From Phytobacter diazotrophicus (lineage in GTDB: Bacteria; Pseudomonadota; Gammaproteobacteria; Enterobacterales; Enterobacteriaceae), in contig SMDE01000023.1 of the NCBI GenBank assembly GCA_004346725.1, forward strand, positions 1-47,058: a stretch of DNA of 47,058 nt, given 5' to 3'. How positions within the stretch are numbered: position 1 is the first letter of the stretch; each line of letters starts with the position of its first letter. Made by a program: the position numbers and the translations under genes. Shown here piece after piece: positions 18,157-27,028 of this stretch. The notes below the pieces were generated by a model. The model did not search any database. It had not been told where the DNA came from and saw only the letters and a list, made by a program, of their open reading frames with translations.

Positions 18157-19077
18157 TCAGGACTCCGGTTCAGCCGTCGTTTCCGGCGCTTTCATCGGCG
18201 CCGTTTTCTTTTTTAATTTCAGTTCGCTGACTAACACGCCGACGACAATAAACACGCCCCCCAGAATAGCCAGCAGCGGCAAGCGTTCTCCCGCCATACG
18301 GCCAAATATACCCGCCCACACCGGTTCCCCGGTATAAATAACCGTAGCGCGGGTTGGCGAGACGCTGCGCTGTGCCCAGTTCATGGTGACCTGAATAATC
18401 GCGCTGAAAATGCCCAGCCCCGCTGCCAGCCCCAGTAGCGCAGGCGAGATATCCGGAAGGGATTCTCCGGCCGGTGCCATGGCCGCGAACGCCACCAGCG
18501 AAGCTGTCAGCAGTTGCACAACGGTGACGCGACGCACATCCACCTTTCCGGCCCAGGCGCTAATCAAAATGATCTCAGCGGCAATCGCCACCGCGCCCAC
18601 CAGCGTAATGATTTCGCCTTTCCCCAACGCCAGCATGTTGCCGTCCGGCCCGGCCAACAAAATCAGACCAATAAAAGCGAGCAGAATGCCAATGCAGGAC
18701 ATCAGCCCCGGTATACGTCCCAGACATAACCACTGCAACAGCGGCACAAGCGGGACGTACATGGCGGTAATAAACGCCGATTTACTGCTGGGAATAGACT
18801 GTAGCCCCCAGGTTTGCAGGCTGTAGCCCAGCGCAATCGCCACACCGATGGCGACACCGGCCTTAACTTCAAGCCAGGTGATACCTTTGAGGACATTAAA
18901 GGAGAGTAACGCCACCGCCAGCGCGGCCGTCGCGAAACGCAGGCCGACAAAAAAGAACGGGCCGCTCATTGTGACCGCATATTGCACAGCAAGGAATGTC
19001 CCACCCCAGAACATGGTGATGAGGATCAGGAGCGCTTCCTGAGGTTTAACGGAGAACTGGAATCGCGAGGTACGCAT
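18157..19077 (-). CDS. EamA-family (DMT) transporter
   Basis: 306 residues with about ten hydrophobic spans in two homologous EamA halves (LLILITMFWGGTFLAVQYA in the first; LGIFSAIIQVTMNWAQRSVSP then IYTGEPVWAGIFG in the second), and a charged Lys/Glu-rich tail. Drug/metabolite-transporter superfamily inner-membrane protein; the substrate is unknown, and export of a metabolite is typical for the family. It is convergent with rutF and begins where rutG would lie in E. coli, but it belongs to a different superfamily from the RutG uracil permease. Confidence 0.85.
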   Translation of the reverse strand: MRTSRFQFSVKPQEALLILITMFWGGTFLAVQYAVTMSGPFFFVGLRFATAALAVALLSFNVLKGITWLEVKAGVAIGVAIALGYSLQTWGLQSIPSSKSAFITAMYVPLVPLLQWLCLGRIPGLMSCIGILLAFIGLILLAGPDGNMLALGKGEIITLVGAVAIAAEIILISAWAGKVDVRRVTVVQLLTASLVAFAAMAPAGESLPDISPALLGLAAGLGIFSAIIQVTMNWAQRSVSPTRATVIYTGEPVWAGIFGRMAGERLPLLAILGGVFIVVGVLVSELKLKKKTAPMKAPETTAEPES

Positions 19078-19137
19078 GTTACAAACCGGTTAACGGAAAC
19101 CGCCTAGTTTGCGACCTGCGGCCTGTTTCTTCAACTC

Positions 19138-19167
19138 AAAAAAAACCGCCGGGCAAAACCCGGCGGC
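19138..19167 (-). terminator. ymdF terminator
   Basis: On the minus strand a perfect 8-bp stem CCGCCGGG / CCCGGCGG with loop TTTTG is followed by eight T, about 52 bp after the ymdF stop. Confidence 0.9.
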
Positions 19168-19218
19168 GAGCAGACGGCAACAGTCAAAAGGATTAACCGT
19201 TACCACAACACCTGAGTA

Positions 19219-19392
19219 CTAGCTGCTGCGGCTACCGTGACTGCTTTTGCCCCCTTTCTTACCAGCTTCCGAGGCACGTTGTGGGTCATTTTTAAAATTA
19301 CCCCCACTATGCTGGCCACCTTTACGACCTGCTTCTGATGCTCTTTCACGGTCTTCAGCGAAATTACCTGAACCACCACGATGGTTTGCCAT
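19219..19392 (-). CDS. ymdF: YmdF, KGG-repeat (con-10/GsiB-like) stress protein
   Basis: 57 residues, hydrophilic, with two KGG repeats (RASEAGRKGGQHSGGNF, RASEAGKKGGKSSHG) of the general-stress family that includes E. coli YciG and YmdF. Such proteins are small, Gly/Lys-rich and abundant in stress or stationary phase; the molecular role is not settled. The start at 19392 has GGAGG about 6 nt upstream. In E. coli ymdF lies beside wrbA; here about 3.5 kb separate them. Confidence 0.9.
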   Translation of the reverse strand: MANHRGGSGNFAEDRERASEAGRKGGQHSGGNFKNDPQRASEAGKKGGKSSHGSRSS

Positions 19393-20152
19393 TTCTGACC
19401 TCCGGTTGTGTGAAACATTAGACATCATACTGCATTCAGTAAAAGAGGATTCTTTCACCGCGCGGCGACACCAATGTACCGATGTCTTCGCCACGTGAAA
19501 TTAAGCTTAGTAGAGCAAGGTTAATCAGCCAGTGAATCGTAATATCCTGCAACAGGAAATCGGGCAAATCGTTGATTTTTTAAGCAGCATAATGATAAGC
19601 CGCTCTTATGCTTTAAAAAAACGGCTGCGTTTAAAATGTGTCAAATTGCAACAAGCAAAGTACATATAATTAATGTGTAAATAATCAACGACATACCTCC
19701 CATCCGCTGTCTCCCGCAGATATAAGCGCAATTCCACGCCAACCGATACTGTTCAGCCATCCAGAGCGTGGTACAGACAACAAACGTTCAGGTGATACCG
19801 CTGACTAAGCACACCCTTTAAACTCAATGACTTAATCAAGACTTCCGATAGAAATAAAATAATCACCAAAAAGACTTGACCAAACAAAAGACAAGTCTAA
19901 AATGCACGACATAAAAAGACATATTAATGACTTTAAAAACGTAAAACTGCTTTCTCATGAGCAAACATTCAACTGCCGATAAGCGCCATTTCGCTGACTT
20001 TCTTCGCGGCGCCAGTACTGAACGTTGCGCATGCTGAACGATTACAGACGCAGGCACTCCGTAATAGTGCTGCGACAAAGCCCTGGCGGATATCGCAACA
20101 CAAAAATGAACACCGCCACCCTTTAATATGATTAGCAAGGTTATTGATTATA
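19393..20152. other. AT-rich spacer without a recognisable gene
   Basis: About 760 bp with no convincing gene. Reading frames of 25-91 codons exist on both strands but lack ribosome sites and family resemblance. A perfect -10 hexamer TATAAT is at about 19665, with no good -35. Downstream of it is a CCTCCC-rich tract and a CCACGC / GCGTGG inverted repeat (about 19735-19773). A 25-bp AT-rich sequence at 19909-19933 recurs imperfectly at 22546-22570. This could be decayed coding DNA or an unassigned RNA. Confidence 0.4.
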
Positions 20153-20725
20153 ATGAATAAAAAGTTGTTTTTACTTGTTCCGGTGGCCTTTCTGGCAGGA
20201 TGCACAAGCGCTGCGCAACGTATGAATGATTGCGAGGCCCAGGGCATTTCACGCGATGCATGCTATGTCGCTGAACAGAACCGTCAAAACGGCATCAACG
20301 CTCAGGCGCAAGCGCAGGCGATGCGTAATGCTCAGGCGCTCTACCCTGTCGAACCGGCGGCGGGATATAAACATCATCATGATTCAACGCAATTCGCCCA
20401 GGCGGCACATAAAAACCGGGACACTATTTCCTGCGACGATCTGCGGCGTTTTATCGACGCAGGCATAGCCCTCACCCCCGGTCAGCAAAAACAGATCCCC
20501 AACTGCCATATCAATACCGCACCTGCGACTCGGACCGTTAAAGGATATGGCGTCACCGTCAGGATCGATGGTCAGCAAGTTTATATTGATGATAAACCCG
20601 CAGCGCGGGATGAACATGGCGAAACAAGTGATGTTTATTCTCAGGGGTTTTATCAGGTGGTGTTGTACAAATCGGGTAAGGTTGCCCTTCTGAAAAATCG
20701 TGTGGTTCAGGGATATTTGCATTAA
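20153..20725 (+). CDS. Hypothetical lipoprotein
   Basis: 190 residues. A lipoprotein signal peptide ends in the lipobox LAGC (Cys17). The mature part opens with a Gln/Ala-rich helical region (about residues 45-75), has four more Cys residues, and ends in a basic, beta-rich segment (GYGVTVRIDGQQVYIDD ... YQVVLYKSGKVALLKNRVVQGYLH in outline). I do not recognise a family. The ATG at 20153 is used; a TTG at 20144 is an alternative. A strong terminator directly follows, so it is a single-gene unit. It begins the accessory stretch between ymdF and wrbA. Confidence 0.65.
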   Translation: MNKKLFLLVPVAFLAGCTSAAQRMNDCEAQGISRDACYVAEQNRQNGINAQAQAQAMRNAQALYPVEPAAGYKHHHDSTQFAQAAHKNRDTISCDDLRRFIDAGIALTPGQQKQIPNCHINTAPATRTVKGYGVTVRIDGQQVYIDDKPAARDEHGETSDVYSQGFYQVVLYKSGKVALLKNRVVQGYLH

Positions 20726-20743
20726 ATCGTTCCCTGTACCAGG

Positions 20744-20768
20744 AGGCTGCTTTTTTGCAGCCTTTTTA
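20744..20768 (+). terminator. Terminator of the hypothetical lipoprotein gene
   Basis: Stem AGGCTGC / GCAGCCT with a six-T loop, followed by TTTTTAT, 19 bp after the stop codon. Confidence 0.85.
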
Positions 20769-20823
20769 TTTGTCGGAATGCGCAAAAAAATAACCGGCAT
20801 TTATCCATTCAGAGTATTGAAGA

Positions 20824-20940
20824 ATGCGCGGCAAAACCAGAACTACAGTGACGAATCCCGCTTACGCCGAGTCACGTAAGACATTTAAAGACTTTTGCGT
20901 CATCATCGCCATATTGGTTGTTCTGAGCTGGTTATCCTGA
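20824..20940 (+). CDS. Possible 38-residue single-span membrane protein
   Basis: A short frame encodes a basic N-terminus (MRGKTRTTVTNPAYAESRK), then one hydrophobic helix (FCVIIAILVVLSWL) and a stop. Codon use looks bacterial, and the layout is that of small bitopic membrane proteins. The ribosome site is weak (GAAG about 5 nt upstream), so expression is uncertain. It ends 8 bp before the next gene. No family recognised. Confidence 0.4.
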   Translation: MRGKTRTTVTNPAYAESRKTFKDFCVIIAILVVLSWLS

Positions 20941-20948
20941 CTTTATAG

Positions 20949-21476
20949 ATGTCTGCTAACAGGGATGAATGTGTGAAACAGAAAATCGCGAATGAGATTG
21001 CAGCCTTCATTAAACTCAAACCGCTAATCCGATACGATGCTGAACAAGGCCGCGTATTTTGGGCCGTCAGCCCGGGTAAACGCGTAAAAATCGGCGATGA
21101 AATAGGCGTATTGGTACATAACGGCTATCGACGCTTTCGATTCCAGAAGAACCTATATCGCACGCATCGCCTGATATGGTGGCTGGAGAAAGGCGTATTA
21201 CCTGATTTGATTGACCACTGTTGTGCAATATTAAATGAGCGTGGCGAAAGAGATAACCGGATAGCCAATCTGCGCGAGTCTACTGGCGCAGCCAGTCAGG
21301 CTTACCGCCAGCATCGAAAAAGAAACAAATTAGGTGTGAAAGGGGTAACTCAGCGAGGTTCTCGTTTTCGGGCGCATATTCAGGTTAATGGCAAATTAAA
21401 AGCGCTGGGCACCTTTGACACCATTGAGGAAGCAGCCAGCGCTTACAACGAAGCTGCCAGCCAAAAGTGGCAGTAA
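20949..21476 (+). CDS. AP2-domain HNH endonuclease-like protein
   Basis: 175 residues. The middle part has the HNH-like pattern seen in phage free-standing endonucleases (RTHRLIWWLEKGVLPD, then IDHCC ... DNRIANLRES). The C-terminal 60 residues form an AP2/ERF-type DNA-binding domain (NKLGVKGVTQRGSRFRAHI, LGTFDTIEEAASAYNEAA). Such proteins are mobile genes common in phages. The loop between DH and DNR is longer than usual (CCAILNERGER), so activity is not assured. Two possible starts: ATG 20949 and GTG 20973, the latter with an AGGGA site. It is unrelated to its neighbours and probably horizontally acquired. Confidence 0.75.
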   Translation: MSANRDECVKQKIANEIAAFIKLKPLIRYDAEQGRVFWAVSPGKRVKIGDEIGVLVHNGYRRFRFQKNLYRTHRLIWWLEKGVLPDLIDHCCAILNERGERDNRIANLRESTGAASQAYRQHRKRNKLGVKGVTQRGSRFRAHIQVNGKLKALGTFDTIEEAASAYNEAASQKWQ

Positions 21477-21660
21477 AAATGTGTAATGAAAAGACGTTTG
21501 TTTGAGTTCCATTGTGGTGACTTTCTTTAATCTTGGCTCATCACTTTTTTGTGGAAAACGAGACGTAATCTTTTTTCACAATTTCCAGGCTTACCCTTCA
21601 CTGGTCGAAAAGTAACATCTTTGTTATAGTGGCCTGGTAAACCTACAAGGAACTTATAAA

Positions 21661-22539
21661 ATGGCACACATCTTTCTTGAAATTTCGGGTATTGACCCAG
21701 GCTTAAAAACGCCAGCCGATCTTAGTCATGTTTTGCGTGATTCAAAAGAGACAACCTACTCAATCACCCCTGAGTTGGTTCACTGGATTAAAGGCGCCAT
21801 TGCTTTTCGCGATGGTCAGTTAATGCCCGATTTCAAAAACTGCTGTTTTGCGTTTGGTGATGGTAAAGAGTTCATCGAATTTGATGGCAAAGGCAAGATT
21901 AAGCCCCCTCTCACGAAGACACCTGACTGGTACCCGGAGCCAGGTGAGTTTATGCGTGAAACATGGCTTAAAAACAAAGAAATGCACGACCAGACGATTG
22001 TGCAGTTTATTAAAGAGTTCCTCGAAAGATTTACCGATGTCAACGAGCGAAGAGTTCACTGTGACCTGCTGTTTAATCTCCAACTGGATACCATTAACAC
22101 CACAACGCCGGCCGTTAACACTCAACCCCCCGCAAGTAGAATCGGCAATAAAAACAGGTTATCGACTCAGCCAAAAGTGCATGACCTTAATTCTTTTGAA
22201 ATGTTCAGCCAGTTCTTTTCACATCTCTCGGATGCCGTCCTCGCTAATCAATTCCCGACCATGCAGGTGTTAATCGGCCAGGATGACATCAGTAAAGCAC
22301 CGACGCCGCTTAAAGGGGCAACAAGAACCTGGTTTAAAGCGATTACGGGTGAGTTACCGCCGAACAATAAAAAAGTTGCGGCTGGTCACGCTGACGTTTT
22401 TTGCGCACCCATTCAAACCACTTTATTGCAAATCAAAGAGTACGGTCTCGAAAAATTCTATGCCGAGCTTTCACAAGCGATTCAGAAAGCAGGCGATCTC
22501 ACCTTAGACAAGTTCGAATTTCAGATGCCTAAGCAGTAA
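21661..22539 (+). CDS. Hypothetical protein, 292 residues
   Basis: I do not recognise this protein. It has no signal peptide or membrane span, so it is probably cytoplasmic. Residues 1-143 look like one domain (starting MAHIFLEISGIDPGLKTPAD, rich in aromatic and acidic residues, with PDWYPEPGEFMRETWLKN). Residues 144-180 are a Thr/Pro/Asn-rich linker, and 180-292 a second helical domain containing GATRTWFKAITGELPPNNKK. The start has an AAGGAA site 10 nt upstream. Flanking AT-rich spacers and its place in the ymdF-wrbA insertion suggest acquired DNA. Confidence 0.65.
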   Translation: MAHIFLEISGIDPGLKTPADLSHVLRDSKETTYSITPELVHWIKGAIAFRDGQLMPDFKNCCFAFGDGKEFIEFDGKGKIKPPLTKTPDWYPEPGEFMRETWLKNKEMHDQTIVQFIKEFLERFTDVNERRVHCDLLFNLQLDTINTTTPAVNTQPPASRIGNKNRLSTQPKVHDLNSFEMFSQFFSHLSDAVLANQFPTMQVLIGQDDISKAPTPLKGATRTWFKAITGELPPNNKKVAAGHADVFCAPIQTTLLQIKEYGLEKFYAELSQAIQKAGDLTLDKFEFQMPKQ

Positions 22540-22596
22540 AAAAGCACAAAAAAGACTTTATTAATGACTTCGCAATGACAAATCAATGATAGTTAA

Positions 22597-22624
22597 TTGA
22601 CTTGATAAACACTTTAAGTAGAAT
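22597..22624 (+). promoter_or_regulatory. Candidate sigma-70 promoter of a small RNA
   Basis: TTGACT (22597-22602), 16-bp spacer, TAGAAT (22619-22624). Predicted start near 22631. No start codon with a ribosome site follows before the hairpin terminator at about 22727. Confidence 0.45.
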
Positions 22625-22630
22625 TAACAC

Positions 22631-22727
22631 ATCGAAACCGCAAAGGTGGGAAACCTGCGCGGTGGCGGTAAGTAAACTAACTTGACATTGTGTTCGCCCC
22701 TTCATCCCCCGGTGTTGGGGCTTTTTT
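22631..22727 (+). ncRNA. Candidate small RNA, about 95 nt
   Basis: Between a sigma-70-like promoter and a GCCCC / GGGGC hairpin plus TTTTTT (22696-22727) lies a noncoding stretch. It can form a 5' stem-loop, CCGC-AA-AGGT / ACCT-GC-GCGG with loop GGGAA (22638-22662). It matches no small RNA that I can name. It is also possible that the terminator serves the upstream hypothetical gene (stop at 22539). Confidence 0.4.
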
Positions 22728-22871
22728 ATTTCCGGGGGCAGCATCGGCAACGAAAGAGTGCGGCGTTTTAAATGCCATTAACCGCAACCGCTACCCGCCC
22801 ATGGGCAAATTGTTATCAATCAAGGAAATGACGTTCAAATTTGCACTCTGCCCACCAGGGCATACGCTTAA

Positions 22872-23519
<648 letters not shown>

Positions 23520-23539
23520 ACTTCCACAGGAGGAGATGA

Positions 23540-23767
23540 ATGCCTAATCAAGATACAAAAGCCCATCACGTTGGGGAATGGGCCAGCTTACGCAACACCT
23601 CACCGGAAATTGCCGAAGCGATCTTCGAGGTTGCAGGTTACGACGAGGCGCTGGCCGAAAAAATTTGGGAAGAAGGCAGCGATGAGGTTCTGATTCGCGC
23701 CTTCGAAAAAACCGACAAAGATTCGCTCTTCTGGGGTGAACAAACGATTGAGCGTCAAAACGTTTGA
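23540..23767 (+). CDS. yccJ: YccJ family protein
   Basis: 75 residues, same length as E. coli YccJ; acidic, soluble, function unknown. Conserved wording [20 protein letters not shown] and [16 protein letters not shown] strong GGAGG site precedes the ATG. Downstream of wrbA in one unit ending at the hairpin at 23776. Confidence 0.93.
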   Translation: MPNQDTKAHHVGEWASLRNTSPEIAEAIFEVAGYDEALAEKIWEEGSDEVLIRAFEKTDKDSLFWGEQTIERQNV

Positions 23768-23775
23768 TAAGACTC

Positions 23776-23802
23776 TCCCCCGCCTGCGCGGGGGATTCTT
23801 TT
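23776..23802 (+). terminator. wrbA-yccJ terminator
   Basis: Perfect 8-bp stem TCCCCCGC / GCGGGGGA with loop CTGC, then TTCTTTTATTT on the plus strand. It lies at the junction with convergent agp and may work weakly in both directions. Confidence 0.85.
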
Positions 23803-25042
23803 ATTTCGCCGCCGCGCTCACAACCGCATTGAATTTCTCCAGCGGACAAAATCCCTCACGGTCAATCGGACAGCCTTTCAGCGATAGCGTCACGCGTTGC
23901 GCCGGGGCTTTCAGGGTCAGCACCTCCGCATTACGCAACTGGATGCTGCTCTGGTAGACATACTCGATTTTCATCAACTCGCGTTTGCGCTCGCTGTCAT
24001 ACCAGCGCTGGAAGACGATCTTGCCGCCAATCGGTGTGCGTTCATACTGGTCATGAAGCTGATATGGCGAAAAATCAAGCGCGGTCAGCAGCGATGCGAT
24101 GTTGGAATCATGGCCTACCAGCACGGTCACTTTCGGCGTGTTTGCCGCATCGGTCACTAGCGCTTTATCGATGTATTTCACCAGTGGTTTCGCCACATTG
24201 CGCGCCACATCAGATGACGTAAACAGGGCATCCTGATAGCTATTTTTAATCTTTGAGAGCAAACGCCATTGCTGCTCGGTTTTGATCTCGCCCCACGCGA
24301 CCTGATCCAACGGAAAGCCTTCGTAATACTGCAACGTGAAAGCATCTACCAGTGAATTGCCGATTTTCAGCGGCCCGGAAACCCCAGGCTCCTGTTGTAC
24401 CGACGCGCTAAAGGTATCGGTGGCCGTCGCCAGTGAACAGTTCTGCTTCTCTTTACAAGAAGGTGACTGGTCATAGCGGACAATTTTTTCCAGCAATTTA
24501 TAGCTTTCACCCAGCGCATCGTGCTGATGTTGCGCCTCCATCGCTTTAATCGCCTGCTCGCCAAACTCGGCGGATCCATCCGTTATCACCGGGTTAAATG
24601 TCGGGTCCATCGCCCCCATTTTTTCCTGATGGTGGACAGGAATATCGCACCCTGGAAACGCGCCGGTGATAAAGAATTGCGCGGTCGCGACCGTACGTTG
24701 CAGGCTGTTTGCATAGGCATAAACGGTTCCCGGCGCCGGGCATTCGCCAGAGGTCACCAGTTTTTGCCCGGCCAGCCACTCACGCATGTAGTGGCCCATA
24801 TAGACCTCAAGCACGCCACCTTTGGTAGTCAATTGCCCGCCCGGAACTTCCCATTCCGGCCACTTATTGGGGGTGGATTGTTCCAACACGCTACCGTTGT
24901 TCGCCAACGGCGCACGTAAGTTATGGCGGCTCATAATCAGCACTTGTTCAAGCTGATAACCCTGCGGAACAGTGTCTGCCTGCGCGGTTGTGGTGAACGG
25001 TAACAGCGCGGCAAGCGCGAGTGTCCATAGAGACTGTTTCAT
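23801..25042 (-). CDS. agp: Agp, periplasmic glucose-1-phosphatase
   Basis: 413 residues, the E. coli length; histidine acid phosphatase that hydrolyses glucose-1-phosphate in the periplasm, with some phytase activity. The signal peptide ends near Ala22 (AQA). The catalytic RHNLRAP is at residues 39-45 and the acid-catalyst motif HDSN at 311-314 (HDSN replaces the usual HD-T/N form of phytases, as in E. coli Agp). Cys residues should form disulphides. Convergent with yccJ. Confidence 0.97.
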   Translation of the reverse strand: MKQSLWTLALAALLPFTTTAQADTVPQGYQLEQVLIMSRHNLRAPLANNGSVLEQSTPNKWPEWEVPGGQLTTKGGVLEVYMGHYMREWLAGQKLVTSGECPAPGTVYAYANSLQRTVATAQFFITGAFPGCDIPVHHQEKMGAMDPTFNPVITDGSAEFGEQAIKAMEAQHQHDALGESYKLLEKIVRYDQSPSCKEKQNCSLATATDTFSASVQQEPGVSGPLKIGNSLVDAFTLQYYEGFPLDQVAWGEIKTEQQWRLLSKIKNSYQDALFTSSDVARNVAKPLVKYIDKALVTDAANTPKVTVLVGHDSNIASLLTALDFSPYQLHDQYERTPIGGKIVFQRWYDSERKRELMKIEYVYQSSIQLRNAEVLTLKAPAQRVTLSLKGCPIDREGFCPLEKFNAVVSAAAK

Positions 25043-25159
25043 CCTGACTTCCTCATCCTGATAGTGGTGAACAGAAAGTGTGACACATTTGTAACGCTTT
25101 GCAGTGAATTAGGGCACAGAAGTGGCCTGCCACAACATCGCTTTCCCACGGGGCTCAGT

Positions 25160-25176
25160 AGTTTTATAATAAAACC
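25160..25176 (+). promoter_or_regulatory. Operator-like palindrome upstream of the HxlR gene
   Basis: AGTTTTATAATAAAACC, an inverted repeat with arms GGTTTT / AAAACC (one mismatch), lies 18 bp before the hxlR-type gene start. It matches two sites ahead of the SDR gene, suggesting autoregulation. Confidence 0.55.
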
Positions 25177-25194
25177 ATTAACCGGAGAGTGAAT

Positions 25195-25656
25195 ATGAAA
25201 CGTACCCGTCTTGAAGCCAGCACCTGCCCCGTCGCCCGTTCCCTGGATGTGGTTGGGGACTGGTGGTCGTTATTGATCGTGCGTGATGCGCTGCGTGGCA
25301 TGACACGCTTCGGTGAATTTCAAAAAAGTCTGGGTATCGCCAAAAATATGCTCACCACGCGTCTTAAGTTGCTGGTCGATGAAGATATCCTGCAATTGCA
25401 GCCCGCCTCCGATGGCAGCGCGTGGCAGGAATATGTGTTGACCGCAAAAGGCCGCGCTCTGCAAACCGTGCTGGTTGCCCTGTCGCAATGGGGCAATGAG
25501 CATCTTTTTGCCGGGGATGAGCAGGGTACGGTGCTCGTTGATGCCCGGCACCGCCAGCCGTTACAAAAATTACAACTGCTGGCAGAAGATGGCCGCGTCC
25601 TGCAACCCGACGAGATCGCGCCCCGCTATCCTGATATCGATAAATCAACGCGTTAA
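25195..25656 (+). CDS. HxlR-family transcriptional regulator
   Basis: 153 residues. The HxlR/MarR-like winged helix is plain: CPVARSLDVVGDWWSLLIVRDALRG (shown only as CPVARSLDVVGDWW), RFGEFQKSLGIAKNMLTTRL and LTAKGRAL. The conserved Cys near residue 11 (STCPVARSLD) is the redox- or electrophile-sensing Cys in several family members. The start at 25195 has GGAGAG 8 nt upstream; GTG at 25189 is less likely. It reads toward an SDR gene with matching operators, so it probably controls both itself and the SDR gene. Confidence 0.88.
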   Translation: MKRTRLEASTCPVARSLDVVGDWWSLLIVRDALRGMTRFGEFQKSLGIAKNMLTTRLKLLVDEDILQLQPASDGSAWQEYVLTAKGRALQTVLVALSQWGNEHLFAGDEQGTVLVDARHRQPLQKLQLLAEDGRVLQPDEIAPRYPDIDKSTR

Positions 25657-25696
25657 TAACCCACGTCGCCGGATCGCACATTTTGCCATGCCAAAT

Positions 25697-25750
25697 GGTT
25701 GCATTATAAAACCAAATATCTCATGCTGAATTTGGTTTCATTATAAAACC
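25697..25750 (+). promoter_or_regulatory. Two HxlR-operator-like repeats ahead of the SDR gene
   Basis: GGTTGCATTATAAAACC (25697-25713) and GGTTTCATTATAAAACC (25734-25750) are 16/17 identical, 37 bp apart start to start. Both share the AAAACC arm with the site ahead of the HxlR gene. Each includes a TATAAA that could be a -10 element, so binding would block transcription of the SDR gene. Confidence 0.6.
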
Positions 25751-25784
25751 TTTTATCCCCCTTTCGTTTTAACGAGGTATGAGA

Positions 25785-26579
25785 ATGGCTACGCAACGCA
25801 TTAGCGCGCTTATCACTGGCGCATCATCAGGTATTGGTGCGGTTTATGCCGACAGACTGGCGGCCCGCAATTACGATTTGGTGCTGGTGGCACGACGCGC
25901 TGACCGCCTGGAGGCGCTGTCCAGTGCGCTGGAAAAACGCTACGGCGTCAGCGTGACGACACTGGTTGCCGACCTCAGTAAAACAGAGGGCATTGAGCGT
26001 GTTGAAGAGACGTTACGGCAAAACAGTGCCATCGAGCTGCTGGTGAACAATGCCGGGGCCGCCAATCTCGCGCCGTTTCTCTCCTCAGATGCCGATTCAC
26101 ATGAAGCGCTCAATACACTCAACACCACGGCGCTGATGCGCCTGACGCTGGCGGCCCTGCCACGCTTTGTTGAACAAAACCGCGGGACCATCATCAACAT
26201 CGCGTCTGTACTGGCCTTTCACGCCCGGGCAGGTAGCGCCGTATACAGCGCCACCAAAGCCTGGGTGCTGAATTTCACCCGTGGCTTGCAGGAGGAGTTT
26301 GCCGAAAGCGCAGTGCGTATTCAGGCAGTTTTGCCTGCCGCGACGGCGACAGAAATTTGGGGACACTCCGGCGTGACGCTGGACTCATTGCCCGCGGGGT
26401 CGGTAATGACCACCGAAAATCTGGTGGACGCGGCGCTGGCAGGCCTGGATCAGGGGGAACTGGTGACCATTCCACCCGTAGAAGACCTTGAGTTGTGGCA
26501 GCGTTGGGAAGAGGCGCGTCTGGCGCTGTTCAGCGCATCACGTAACGGTACGCCCGCCTCTCGCTACCCGATAGTTTGA
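25785..26579 (+). CDS. SDR-family oxidoreductase
   Basis: 264 residues; classical short-chain dehydrogenase. Cofactor motif TGASSGIG at 11-18 (with ARRADR after beta2, favouring NADP), NNAG at 88-91, and catalytic Ser141, Tyr154, Lys158 (YSATK). The substrate is unknown. ATG 25785 is preferred over 25779 because the ACGAGG site is 8 nt away. Expected to be controlled by the neighbouring HxlR regulator, a common pairing for detoxifying SDR enzymes. Confidence 0.9.
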   Translation: MATQRISALITGASSGIGAVYADRLAARNYDLVLVARRADRLEALSSALEKRYGVSVTTLVADLSKTEGIERVEETLRQNSAIELLVNNAGAANLAPFLSSDADSHEALNTLNTTALMRLTLAALPRFVEQNRGTIINIASVLAFHARAGSAVYSATKAWVLNFTRGLQEEFAESAVRIQAVLPAATATEIWGHSGVTLDSLPAGSVMTTENLVDAALAGLDQGELVTIPPVEDLELWQRWEEARLALFSASRNGTPASRYPIV

Positions 26580-26623
26580 TAACCGGATCGCCAGTTGCAA
26601 CCGCCACTGGCGAACGCTTCACG

Positions 26624-27028
26624 CTACTTCACGCCGTTGTATCCATCAAGGTAGGCGCCAGCCAGTTCGTTATACCAAAGCACAGCTTCTTTGCTCTCGG
26701 CATCTTCAGTCCATTTATCCTGCTTATTCGGAGTGTAATGGTTTTCCACTTTATTTTGCTGCTGACCAAGCTTACGCGTTGCCTCGGCAACCGCATTAGC
26801 CTGCGCCGGGGTTACCCCTTTTTGCCTGTCTGCCACACCCCGGGCATAAATATCCTGAAACTTCGGTAAGTTGAGAGCAACCATGCCCCCCCTATCGGTT
26901 ACCATATTGCCATTCATCGTTTCCGATGCATTGTAAGCAAAATGTCGCGCATGACGTTCGGGAGAGGTTTGTGTAGTGCATGCTGCAAGAGCGACTGCCA
27001 TGATCATCAACGTTATTTTTTTCATCAT
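26624..27028 (-). CDS. Exc2-like small lipoprotein
   Basis: 134 residues with a lipoprotein signal (lipobox AAC, Cys17: VALAACTT). The mature part (HARHFAYNASETMNGNMVTD in part, then LPKFQDIYARGVADRQKG) resembles, from memory, the enterobacterial Exc2 exclusion-lipoprotein family; I am only moderately sure. Start codons at 27028 and 27025 are both possible (AGGAT site). No operon partner. Confidence 0.6.
   Translation of the reverse strand: MMKKITLMIMAVALAACTTQTSPERHARHFAYNASETMNGNMVTDRGGMVALNLPKFQDIYARGVADRQKGVTPAQANAVAEATRKLGQQQNKVENHYTPNKQDKWTEDAESKEAVLWYNELAGAYLDGYNGVK

Noticed and set aside
19863-20247. Two overlapping minus-strand frames of about 90 codons upstream of the hypothetical lipoprotein
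   Set aside because: No credible ribosome sites, odd composition, overlap with each other and with the lipoprotein gene.
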